Made by a program: the position numbers and the translations under genes | Part shown: positions 55,441-64,000 of the stretch, piece by piece | Numbering within the stretch: the stretch's first letter is position 1 | How the letters are laid out: each line of letters opens with the position of its first letter | Notes under the pieces: generated by a model | The model's database searches: none | Told to the model about the DNA's origin: nothing | The model's input: the letters and a program-made list of their open reading frames with translations, nothing else | Assembly: GCA_015698045.1 (NCBI GenBank) | Contig: BLAL01000246.1 | Coordinates: 620,001-684,000, forward strand | DNA from: Rhizophagus clarus | Lineage: Eukaryota > Glomeromycota > Glomeromycetes > Glomerales > Glomeraceae | DNA length: 64,000 nucleotides | Direction of reading: 5' to 3'

Positions 55441-55680
55441 GGTCAAAATCAATTCTATCAGGTACATATCAGGAACTTATATATTGGCGGCTAATCAGAT
55501 AAATATCAGGTATTTTTACATATCGGGTATCCAATTTATTACACTTCAAAATATGTCTAATTACCAAGACCCCGATATCTAAACTATTGGTCACCGATAT
55601 GTTATTTAATATATATCAGGCACAGTTCTATCTTACACATATTGGATACCTGATATGTGATACAAATTTTAATACGTTAG
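55441..55680. repeat. cluster of TACCTGATATGTA-type palindromes
   Basis: Many inverted words such as ATCAGGTACATATCAGGAAC, ATATCGGGTATCC, CACCGATATGT and GGATACCTGATATGTGATAC. A similar cluster, also preceded by TGGTCAAAAT, lies at 62816-63195, so both belong to one repeat family, likely a MITE with internal dyads. Confidence 0.55.
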
Positions 55681-55974
55681 ATTTTATATTATATAATATA
55701 TTAAGAAATTTTTTAGAGTTTACTTTCTTTATAGATTTTTCTTTTTAGAAATTTTTAATTCGTTTAATGTAGTTAAAAAATTTTTATTGTCTTATTTGTT
55801 GAATGCATTATCAAGTTTATAAATTTTTGTAAAGTGTTTAAAAGTATAATTATTATTTTTAATATTTTTATTTTATTACGTATTTTATTACAATAAATTA
55901 ATAAAAAAGTTACAGTCATCTATAATACAAGTTTAAGAAAAGTTTGCTCAAACTTTTCTTAATCATGATCACGT

Positions 55975-56225
55975 TAGGATCAAGAGGAACAAGGAAAACT
56001 GCAACCTAAAATAAATAAAAGAAACGTTAAAACTGTTTCTTTAATATTCAAAAAATATCCCTCCCTCCCTCCTTACATTTCAAGTCTGGAGTCCAGCAAT
56101 CTGAAAAAAATAAAGAAAGAAATGTTAGTAACATTTCTTTAATGTTAAAAAAAAAATCACCATCCTTTCCAACTTACATTTCAAGTCTGGGAGTCCAGCA
56201 ACCTAAAAAAAAAATTAAAAAAAAA
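55975..56225 (-). repeat. array 3: two hairpin modules, minus orientation
   Basis: On the plus strand ...CTGGAGTCCAGCAATCTGAA and CTGGGAGTCCAGCAACCTAA are the GC-richer blocks. Inverted repeats are AAAGAAAC/GTTTCTTT (56018-56042) and AAAGAAATGTTA/TAACATTTCTTT (56116-56140), the latter a perfect 12-base stem with a one-base loop. In minus orientation the order is AG-block-donor-palindrome, as in the other arrays. Confidence 0.7.
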
Positions 56226-56918
56226 TTGGTTTAAAAAACTGTAAAAATAGACTGATCATGATAATCAATAATCGTTAAATTAAATTAAAATACTGAAACT
56301 ATTGCATGTAAATGCCAAAAGGTTTTGACAGTTTAGCAAAAATGAATTTGATCACGTATTTTAAAAATGTGAAAGATTATTTCAAGATTTTATATTGTAA
56401 ATTGATAGATTAGTTCTCTCAATTTGATCTATGGAAAGATTTTAGTAACATTTTGGAAGAATCATCTGTTACGTCTAAATGTCCTTTTTTTAAAAATTTA
56501 TTGGAGACATTTCATCATTACAATATATTATATAATATATGACGACAGATTGTTTATTTAATTAATACTTTAATAAAAAAAAATGAATGTTTATTGAATA
56601 AAAGCAATTTATTATAATAAGCTTTAATTACTTATAATTGAGGTCGAATTTTTTAATTTCAGTTGAATATAAACTGATATTAAATCAAATTATAAAATAG
56701 TAAAAATATTAAAATAATAATTAGATGAATATAAAATATATATATATTTAATAAAAAATAATAATAATAAAAGATAATAAAAAATAAAAAATAATAATAA
56801 ATAAAAATAATAAAAACATAAAAATATAAATAAAAAATAAAAATAAAAATAAAATATAAAAAATACAAAATAAAAAAAAAATAAAAAAAAAAAATATAAT
56901 TTACAGATTCTGAGGTTG
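56226..56918. other. AT-rich region with AATAAAAAT microsatellite
   Basis: 56690-56895 is an A/T-only microsatellite (AATAATAAAAAT variants). The remainder shows no feature I can name. It lies just past the stop codon of the minus-strand Myb/SANT-like pseudogene. Confidence 0.4.
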
Positions 56919-57500
56919 TCAATGCGCAGTGTTTCTACGCCGTCTATGACTGTGGTGGTTCCCTAAGAAATATATATAAATTTAGAACTTAAATAACTTA
57001 AATATAAATTAAAAAAATTCTTAATAATTACCAGGTCTGTCCCAAAACCTTGTGCAGAACTGCCTATAATATCTTTCTCCTTCCCACCTTCCATTTTACG
57101 TACCATTCCTCCATTCACAGAAATCCTAAAAATGGTAATACTATTGATTTTTTATTTTTTTTTATTTTTTTTTATGATTTATTATTATTTTACTAACATT
57201 AAAATTCCTAACCAAGTTTCTCCACTTTCTTTCTACCTATTGGCCAGTGAACCTTACGCGGAACTATCTCCAAATTCTTTGAGCTAGGCTCTCCCAGAAT
57301 TCGAAGCAGTCTCTCCCAGGTATATCATGGTAGTAGTTGTTCCTTCTTCTTTACATTATTTATTTAATTTTTAAATCAGGAAATGTAAGAGAAAAAAAAA
57401 CTAGAATATGATCAAAGTTATTTATTAGTTTTCATTTAATTTTTTACCTCCTATATCTTATTAAATATTCAGTTATTGCATCAGTCCAATTTACGGACAT
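56919..57500 (-). pseudogene. Myb/SANT-like pseudogene, paralogue of the 6616 gene
   Basis: Four exons on the minus strand: 57500-57448, 57342-57198, 57125-57032 and 56962-56919, all GT...AG and phase-consistent, 112 codons. It begins MSVNWTDAITEYLIRYRR, then DIPGRDCFEFWESLAQRI, then ERKWRNLVRNFN, and ends HHSHRRRRNTAH. Exon borders after the SANT domain match those of the gene at 6616-16626 (KWRNLVRDYH intron; FWERP intron; basic last exon), but this copy has an extra intron after YRR. Three in-frame stops (TAG at 57264-57266, TAG at 57237-57239, TAA at 57096-57098) make it a pseudogene. The second TAG aligns with CAG in the other copy, a C-to-T change. Confidence 0.7.
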
Positions 57501-58430
57501 TTTAAGAAAAAGAATATATAATAATAAAAAATAACAGCAACAAATTTTAAGAAAAAGAATATATAATAAAAATAACAACAATAACGACAACAAATTTATT
57601 GTAAGAAAAAAAAAAGATGAAACCTCTTTTTATAAACAATTTTTTATCACCTAGTATTATTATATTAATTACCCTTCAAGAACATTTATGTAAATTGTTC
57701 TAATTTCTCAAATATGTCATGATTGTTATGATTTGTCTTCTTTATTTTAATTATAATACAGATACAGATTTACAATATAATCAATCACAATGAACAAGTT
57801 AAACTCGACCTAAACTCAATTGTTATGATCGTGATTCCAAAATATTAAGATAAAAGTCTTCTTTTTAATTATATATCAAATCTAAAAAAGGTAAAATCTA
57901 ATAATACAGATACGTAAATAAATAGTGTTTTTTATTTTGGTTTATAATAAGTTTTTGCCAATTATAGACTATAAATAAAACAATTATGAATCTACAATAC
58001 ATTACATAAAGATTTTGAGCAAACGAGTTAAACTCGAGTTGAACTCAAGTTCAAAGCGAACAATTTAAATTCAAAATAAAATATCCAAGATTAACAAAAA
58101 AGTTGGTAATGTTATAATGAAATCGATAGTAAAACTTTATTTAATCATCTTTAATTAGGTATAAAAATTCTGATAAATTTAATAAAATCAGTGATTTTTT
58201 AATAATTTTATCAACTCAAGTTGAGCATAAATAGTGAATAATCAAGTTTGTACTTCTTCACTAATATTGACTTGTGCATTCGATAGGTGACCGATTTTGT
58301 GGCTGATGTGGCTGAATATAATATTACCCAAATAACCAATAAAAATTGATAATTTTGTTGATCATGTGATTGCACGATCATGATTTAATTATTTATTTAT
58401 CATATTTTTTTTTTTTTTTCAAAAACTTTT
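57501..58430. other. AT-rich intergenic region
   Basis: Contains a direct repeat of TAAGAAAAAGAATATATAAT (about 57503 and 57548) and two related AACTCGA/AAACTCAA-containing segments near 57800 and 58030. No coding signal. The left part must include the promoter of the minus-strand gene ending at 57500. Confidence 0.35.
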
Positions 58431-58544
58431 TCTCTCTCTCTCAAATTTTTACTTTATTGTTTTATCTAAAAAATAAAGATAAAGGTATATTTTTTGTTGA
58501 AATTTCTTTTTCCATTATTATGTTATTTATAATATTACTAGGGA

Positions 58545-59645
58545 TAGGTCTATAAATGATTTTCAAATTCTGCAATATTGCAAAATTTGGAGTTGAATTG
58601 CAGTTAGTAATCCGTAATTCTGCAATTCTGATTGGCTGCCCAGAACTGTCAGTTTTGTCATTTTTTTTTTGCGATTTTATATATAAAAACGTCAGAACTA
58701 TTAGTTCTGGCATTTTTTTTTAATTTATTTTATGTAAAATATGCTGGAACTATTAGTTCCAATGTTTTTTATAATTTTTTTTATGTAAAATATGCCGGAA
58801 CTATTAGTTCCAGCATTTTTTTTAATTTTTTTTATATAAAATATGTAGGGATGGGTCCGCAAATGATTTTCAAATTCTGCAATATTGCGGAATTTGGAGT
58901 CAAATTGTGGTTAGTAATCTGTAATTCTGCAATTCTGATTGGCTGCTCAGAACTGTCAGTTTCAGCATTTTTTTGCGATCTTATATATAAAAACGTCGGA
59001 ACTATTAGTTCTGGTATTTTTTTTTAATTTATTTTATGTAAAATATGCCAGAACTATTAGTTCCAGCATTTTTTATAATTTTTTTTATGTAAAATATACT
59101 GGAACTATTAGTTCTGACATTTTTTATAATTTTTTTTATGTAAAATATGCCAGAACTATTAGTTCTGGCGTTTTTTTTAATTTTTTTTATATAAAATATG
59201 TAGGGATGGGTCTGCAAATGATTTTCAAATTCTGCAATATTGCTGAATTTGGAGTCAAATTGTGATTAGTAATCCGTAATTCCACAATTCTGATTGGCTG
59301 CCTGGAACTGTCAGTTTCAGCGTTTTTTTTGCGATCTTATATATAAAAATGTCAGAACTATTAGTTCTATCATTTTTTTTAATTTATTTTATGTAAAATA
59401 TGCTGAAACTATTAGTTCTGGCATTTTTTATAATTTTTTTTATGTAAAATATGCCGGAACTATTAGTTCTGGCATTTTTTATAATTTTTTTATGTAAAAT
59501 ATGCCAGAACTATTAGTTCTGGCATTTTTTATAATTTTTTTTATGTAAAATATGCCAGAACTATTAGTTCTGGCGTTTTTTATAATTTTTTTATGTAAAA
59601 TATGCCAGAACTATTAGTTCTGGCGTTTTTATAATTTTTTTTTAT
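58545..59645 (+). repeat. higher-order array of GAACTATTAGTTC palindromes
   Basis: The basic unit is about 60 bp: TTTTATGTAAAATATG, a palindrome such as CCAGAACTATTAGTTCTGG, then ATTTTTTATAA. These are grouped into three higher-order units of 300-360 bp, each opened by GGGATRGGTC...AAATGATTTTCAAATTCTGC and GCAATTCTGATTGGCTGCC. A run of single palindromes ends the array. Palindrome arms vary (CCGGAACT, CCAGAACT, CTGGAACT). Confidence 0.85.
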
Positions 59646-59869
59646 ATAATATTACTGGTTAATTTAACGGTATTGATAAACCTGATAAACTGTAATATAA
59701 TCCAGCCGATCCAATTTTTTTTTTAAAAATAAATCATTTTTTTTAATATTATATTAATGAAAAAATGATTTTTTTTTAATATTCTTATTAATAATAAATT
59801 TATTTTTTAGATTAGTAAGTTTAAAAGAAATGTTAGTTATAAAAAAAAAAATATTTTTTTTTCACAATT

Positions 59870-60055
59870 TTTTCGCAATTCTGCAAATAATCTGCAATTC
59901 TGCAGAATTGCAGATCATTTGCGGAATTGCGAAAAAATTGCGGACTTGCAGATAATTGCAAATTGCAAAATTGCGGATATTTAGATTTAAAAATCTGCAA
60001 TATTCTGCAATACCACAAACTGCAATATTCCGCAATCACCTATTTGCAGAACCAT
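59870..60055. repeat. GCAATTCTGCAG-rich inverted words
   Basis: Dense nested dyads: TCGCAATTCTGCAAATAATC, TGCAATTCTGCAGAATTGCA, TTGCGGAATTGCG and CTGCAATATTCTGCAATACC. Similar words mark the ends of the 18275-21609 insertion and the headers of the 58545-59645 array, so they may be a shared terminal structure of one element family. Confidence 0.6.
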
Positions 60056-60246
60056 CTTTACTTAATGAAATTTGGCCTATATTCAATCAAAATTAAATTA
60101 TTCGACCACAATTAGTAATGATCAATGATTATACATATATTTGACCTTTTAAATCATAGTCAAATCTAATATTAATTGTATACCGCATCGCATGTCATAT
60201 AATCAAAGTTTAAAAAAAAGATTTTTATGCTTTTTTTAAATTTTTA

Positions 60247-60440
60247 ATAAAACTTATTCCTTTTTTCCTTCAATATTTTCTTTTTCCTTGCCCTCTCTTT
60301 TCTTTCATTTTTCACATCCTTTTGTCCTTTTCTGTCCTTTATCTTTTTCTTTTCTTTTGTCTTTTTCCTTCTTTTTGTCTTTTTCTTTCCCTTTTTCTTT
60401 TCCCTTCCCCTCTTTCTCTTTTCCCACTTTTCTCGACCTT
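60247..60440 (+). other. pyrimidine-rich tract at the head of array 4
   Basis: Almost only C and T (TTTTCCTTGCCCTCTCTTTT and similar) for 190 bases, ending CTCGACCTTTTG. The counterpart of 51440-51545. The open frame across it is a by-product of the bias. Confidence 0.5.
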
Positions 60441-60489
60441 TTGTTAAAAAAAACTTTTACAGAACATCTTATTTTTATATAGTTATTTC

Positions 60490-61960
60490 AGTCTTCTTAG
60501 ACATGAAACTTCACAGTAAGTTTTTTTTTTTTTCTTCCAATTACTTTTATTTAATGAACAGTTTCTAACAATTCATTTTCTTTCTTTTTTTTAGGCATTC
60601 TCTCAGATCTCTTCCTTGGAACTTAGTGGAAGAACTTATTTTTTAATTTTTTAATGAACTTTGTTGATAGTTCATTTTTTTCTTTTGTGGACAACTGGTT
60701 GGCTCTTCAGGATATCTGGACATCTGTAACTTGTTGAGTCGTTTATTTTTTTGTGACTCTTCGACTCTTTGGAGTATTTTGGTGAAAGAGGAAGAGGAAG
60801 TGGTTTTTGTATTATTTGATTTAATAAAATGTTGCTTAACATTCAGTTTTCTTTCTTTTTTAGACGACCGACCTTTGGACATAAAGAACTTTTTTTAATT
60901 ATTCCTTAACAAAACTTATATTTCATTTTTCTTTCTTTTAGGAAACTGAACCTTATGTGAAATTTTAACAGTTAAGTTTATTTTTTTTAATCATTTTCTT
61001 TTTTTTTCTAACGAAACTTACAGTTTGTCTTTTTTTTTATAGGAAACTGACCTCTAGACTCAGAATTTTGGTAAGATACTTATCTTTTTTTAATTAATTT
61101 TTTTAGTTCTTTCTTTAATAGAACTATACTTAAATTTCATTTTTTTTTTCTTTTTTTTAGACGATTAGTTCTTCAAATTCTTGTCGTATGAATAGAGAAC
61201 ACATAAAATCTTAGTGAGAAATTGGACAGTAGAAATTCAGTAAGCAATCTGATAGATAAATGTCCTTTTTTTATTTCTTTTTAATAGTTTTTTTAATGCA
61301 ATAATTATTAACATTTCGTTATTATTCTTTTTTAAATGACTGGTTTCTCGAACATTTGAATGTAGTATTTAGTAAAGTAAAAAAAATTAATTTTTTTTTG
61401 TAATTTAATGAATATTGCTAACATTTGTTTTTTTTTCTTTTTTTTAGGCAGTTTTCAAGTTTTTCTTAGAATCAATTGGATATTAGTAAACAAAAAAACA
61501 AAATTTTCTTTTCACTTTTATTTTAATAAACTATTGCTAACAGTTTATTTTATTTTATTTCTTTTTTTTAGGCGATTTAGTGGTGATTATTTTGAAAGTT
61601 TGGACTTGAATTTTACTAAGTAAAAAAGTGATTTTTTTTTCACTTTTATTTTAACAATCATTACTTATTGATCATTTTTTTTAGATAATTTCTCAAGTCT
61701 CTGATGAAATACCTGCAGGTAAAAATATTTTTAATTTTTTCGTATTATTTCAATGAATATTATACTAATATTCATTTTTTTTCTTTTTATAGGAAAATCA
61801 GCTTTACTGAAACTAGATAAAGTTTCATAGGAGAATAGTCTCAAAAAAAGCGATCATAAAGCTCTATGTAGGTATACCTTAGGCCACCATCAACAGCCTT
61901 CAGTTTTTACCTAAAAAATGTTAATATTTTTTTTTCTTTCCATTTTTTTTTAGAAAATTG
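60490..61960 (+). repeat. array 4: about 12 exon/intron-like modules with palindromes
   Basis: TTTTTTTAG is followed by short blocks (GCATTCTCTCAGATCTC, ACGACCGACCTTTGG, GAAACTGACCTCTAG, GCGATTTAGTGGTG), then T-rich stretches with inverted repeats: AATGAACT/AGTTCATT (60653-60676), AATAAACT/AGTTTATT (61525-61549), AATGAATATT/AATATTCATT (61752-61776). About 100-150 bp per module. A possible last block at 61955-62060 precedes several AATAAA words (62112, 62128, 62138), as a final exon would. Confidence 0.7.
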
Positions 61961-62409
61961 GTCTGGCTTTGAACTATAAATATATTTCTTTGCCATATAG
62001 GTCTTAATAGATAGTGGTTATAGATGGATGGTGAATGGATGGATGGATGAGAATGATAATATATAGATAAATATTAGATAGAATTTTATATGTATAATAT
62101 GTAACTATTAATAAAATGTAACTATGAATAAATGTTAATAAAACTACTATTATTTGGCCTTAAAAAACCTTTAGTTTAACCTATTTATCAATAATATTTG
62201 GGTTACATATAGTAGTCGAATATAGTTTTTTTCAGGTCAAATATATATATAATAATGTCCTAATATAGGTTGAATTTTCTTTCTGAATTTGAGACGATTG
62301 ACACTTTAAATACACCAAAAAAATTGGCCTCAATTTGATATAGGTTAAATTATTATTTAACCTATATTTGACCTGATCAAATTTAGACTGAATTGTCCTT
62401 TTTCGACTA
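61961..62409. other. tail of array 4 with GATG microsatellite and a dyad-rich patch
   Basis: GATGGATGGTGAATGGATGG (about 62025-62048) is a short microsatellite. AATAAA words follow. 62210-62405 has AGTAGTCGAATATAG near its left edge and TTTTTCGACTAGTG near its right, and inner AACCTATATT/GGTTAAATTA dyads, possibly a small MITE. Confidence 0.4.
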
Positions 62410-62815
62410 GTGAAAATTAATAATTTAATTAATAAAAAAAATCAACAAAAAATATCTTCTTAATCCTCCTTTATCTTAATTTCAAAAGTCTGATCATGTT
62501 TTTTGTCTAACAACACTACAAAAAAAAACTAATCTTAATTAATTAAAAAACTAACAAAGAATATCTTCTTAACTCTCTCTTAATTTAATTTTAAAAGTCT
62601 GGTCATGTTTTTTATCTGGTTAATACTATAAAAAGAAAAAAAAAATAATGAAAAATACCTTTCAACACTTTTTTACCTTAATTTCAAAAGATTGATTATG
62701 CTTTTCATCTAGTAATACTACAAAAAAGAAAAAAAAATTAATTAATTAAATAAAAAAACAATAAAAAACACTTTCTCCAACTTTCTCTTACCTTAATTCT
62801 AAAAGTCTGGTCATA
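62410..62815 (-). repeat. four-module array of 32-base exon-like blocks
   Basis: On the minus strand, blocks like ACAAAAAACATGATCAGACT then TTTGAAATTAAG are preceded by GTTGTTAG or ATTACTAG and followed by GATAAAGG or GTAAAAAAGTG, about 100 bp apart. They match the pair at 55280-55440, which lies next to the same palindrome cluster, so block array and cluster travel together. Confidence 0.6.
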
Positions 62816-63195
62816 CTTTTTACATTGGTCAAAATTGATGCTATCAGATATATATCAGATACATATTAGCTACCTGATATGTACCTGATATGTGTGAAAT
62901 ATGTGTATGCTATTTAATAATACTATACATATTGGGTACCCGATATGTATCCATCGGATGCAGAATATCAGTGACATATAACATACATATTGGGTACATA
63001 TCTCATACATATTGGGTAGTTAAATATTGGTTACATATCATAGATTTATTGGGTACCCGATATATTTTAAAAAAATATCAGACAGATATTATACACTTAT
63101 CAGATAGTGCTAATAAGTATCCTATATATATCTGATATGTATCCTATTTGTATTTGAAATATAAGCATAATTTCATAATTTTCACACATATCAGA
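62816..63195. repeat. cluster of CTACCTGATATGTACC-type palindromes
   Basis: Repeated dyads around TATCAGATACATATTAGC, ACCTGATATGTACCTGATAT and GGGTACCCGATATGT, ending GTATCCTATTTGTATTTGAA. A second member of the family at 55441-55680. Confidence 0.6.
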
Positions 63196-63899
63196 TAGCC
63201 AAAAAGTATAGCATTTATGGGGGTATTAATAGTAGTAGATTTATAATTTAAATACAATTGTAATTTAAAAATAATTTAATTCATTTAATTGTAATTACTG
63301 AAAGTTTTATTTATATTTTCAATCGATAATAAAAAAAATATTATACAAAAAATATTATAAAAAAAAATTCACTACTCTTTACACAAATCATAATTTATTT
63401 ACAATTAATATTCACTTGTTTGCTTGTTTTCATTTCATTATATCTATTTAATTTGAAAGAAAGTAAAATGTTAGTAATAGAAGTGTTAGCAAAAGAAAAG
63501 GAACGTTAATAAAAAAATTTTTACATTAGAAAGTGTTAGTATTAATGTTAGTATAAAAGTTAGTAGAAGTAGAAAAGAAACGTCAATAAAAAAAATATAA
63601 AGTATAAGTATTAATGTTAATGTTAATGTTAGTAGAAGTGTTAGTAAAAGTAAGAAATAAAAAATGTTTAACAGTAGAACATTGTTAGTAGTAACGTTAG
63701 TAGGAGGAAACACATTAGAAAAAAATATTAGTAAGAGTGTTAACAGGATGGAAAAAAAAATTTCAACAAAAAATGTACCTTTGTATTTATTTTATTTATT
63801 TTTTAGAAAAACCAATAAAGTAAAAAACTCGATAATAGAACATTGTTTAGGATGTTAATGAGAAGAAATACATTGAAAAAATATATTAATAAGAGTGTT
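63196..63899 (+). repeat. GTTAGTA-rich region before the right inverted repeat
   Basis: Irregular runs of TGTTAGTA, GTTAATGTTAGTAGAAG and AAGTGTTAG (63465-63720), then a partial second copy of the terminal repeat (63746-63836). No gene supported. Confidence 0.4.
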
Positions 63900-64000
63900 A
63901 AGAATAACATAATAATGGAAAAAGAAATTTCAACAAAAAATATACCTTTATCTTTATTTTTTAGACAAAAACAATAAAGTAAAAATTTGAGAGAGAGAGA

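Larger units (their letters stand above)
58431..64000. mobile_element. composite flanked by about 100-bp inverted repeats
   Basis: 58431-58530 and the reverse complement of 63900-64000 are nearly identical: CTCTCTCTCTCAAATTTTTA, then CTTTATTG, then AAAATAAAGATAAAGGTATA, then TTTTTTGTTGAAATTTCTTT, then TTCCATTATTATGTTAT. A third, direct-oriented partial copy lies at 63746-63836. The window ends at the edge of the right repeat, so full length and target duplication are not visible. Inside, in order, are a palindrome array, GCAATTCTGCAG-rich DNA, a pyrimidine tract, module array 4, a second module array and a palindrome cluster. No transposase was found. Confidence 0.6.

Noticed and set aside
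1..57500. UGA reassigned to a sense codon in this genome
   Set aside because: TGA stops are frequent in otherwise open frames, but TAA and TAG also interrupt several genes, the MULE frame is 758 codons without an internal TGA, and several genes end in TGA where homology ends. Point decay is simpler.

Overview
The window looks like a gene-poor, transposon-saturated stretch of a very AT-rich fungal nuclear genome, most likely an arbuscular mycorrhizal (Glomeromycotina, Rhizophagus-like) fungus. This is inferred from spliceosomal GTAAGT...AG introns of roughly 50-90 bp, the mix of Plavaka/KDZ-type, MULE and LINE elements, Myb/SANT-like genes, and repeated proteins I recognise only as glomeromycete-type families. 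I saw no rRNA, tRNA or clear housekeeping gene. All comparisons were made by eye.

Layout. 1-6095: a DNA transposon with ~190-bp inverted ends, carrying a Plavaka-like transposase gene and a divergent accessory gene, each with one internal TGA. 6616-16626: a Myb/SANT-like gene whose first intron holds two LINE copies in tandem (one 5'-truncated, one full length) inserted at the same target. 17427-17546: a Tc1/mariner fragment. 17814-22720: a seven-segment gene that would read cleanly for 382 codons but for a 3.3-kb insertion. 22880-26080: a terminal-inverted-repeat element with a tiny spliced ORF in its centre. 26201-29883: a decayed second KDZ/Plavaka-like transposase. 31671-36068 and 36219-40796: twin CACAGG-ended elements with 3-bp target duplications and large internal satellites. 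42000-46525: two decayed copies of an RRM-like ORF1 family, one carrying a hAT-like MITE. 46608-49068: a purine-rich block. 51593-54370: an apparently intact Mutator-like element with 44-bp ends and a 10-bp target duplication. 56919-57500: a second Myb/SANT-like pseudogene. 58431-64000: a large composite flanked by inverted repeats.

The most unusual signal is a family of tandem arrays, at about 19.2-21.3, 30.9-31.1, 50.4-51.4, 56.0-56.2 and 60.5-61.9 kb. Each module looks like a minute exon followed by a minute intron (GTAA ... polypyrimidine-AG), and the intron-like part contains an inverted repeat whose sequence drifts from module to module while the two arms often stay complementary. Related short-palindrome arrays occur at 58.5-59.6 and 62.4-62.8 kb. 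The pattern resembles a micro-exon gene or a hairpin-bearing transposon satellite; I know of no described system that matches it.

A second theme is decay by C-to-T/G-to-A change: where an internal or paralogous reference exists, most in-frame stops are one transition from CGA, CAA, CAG or TGG.
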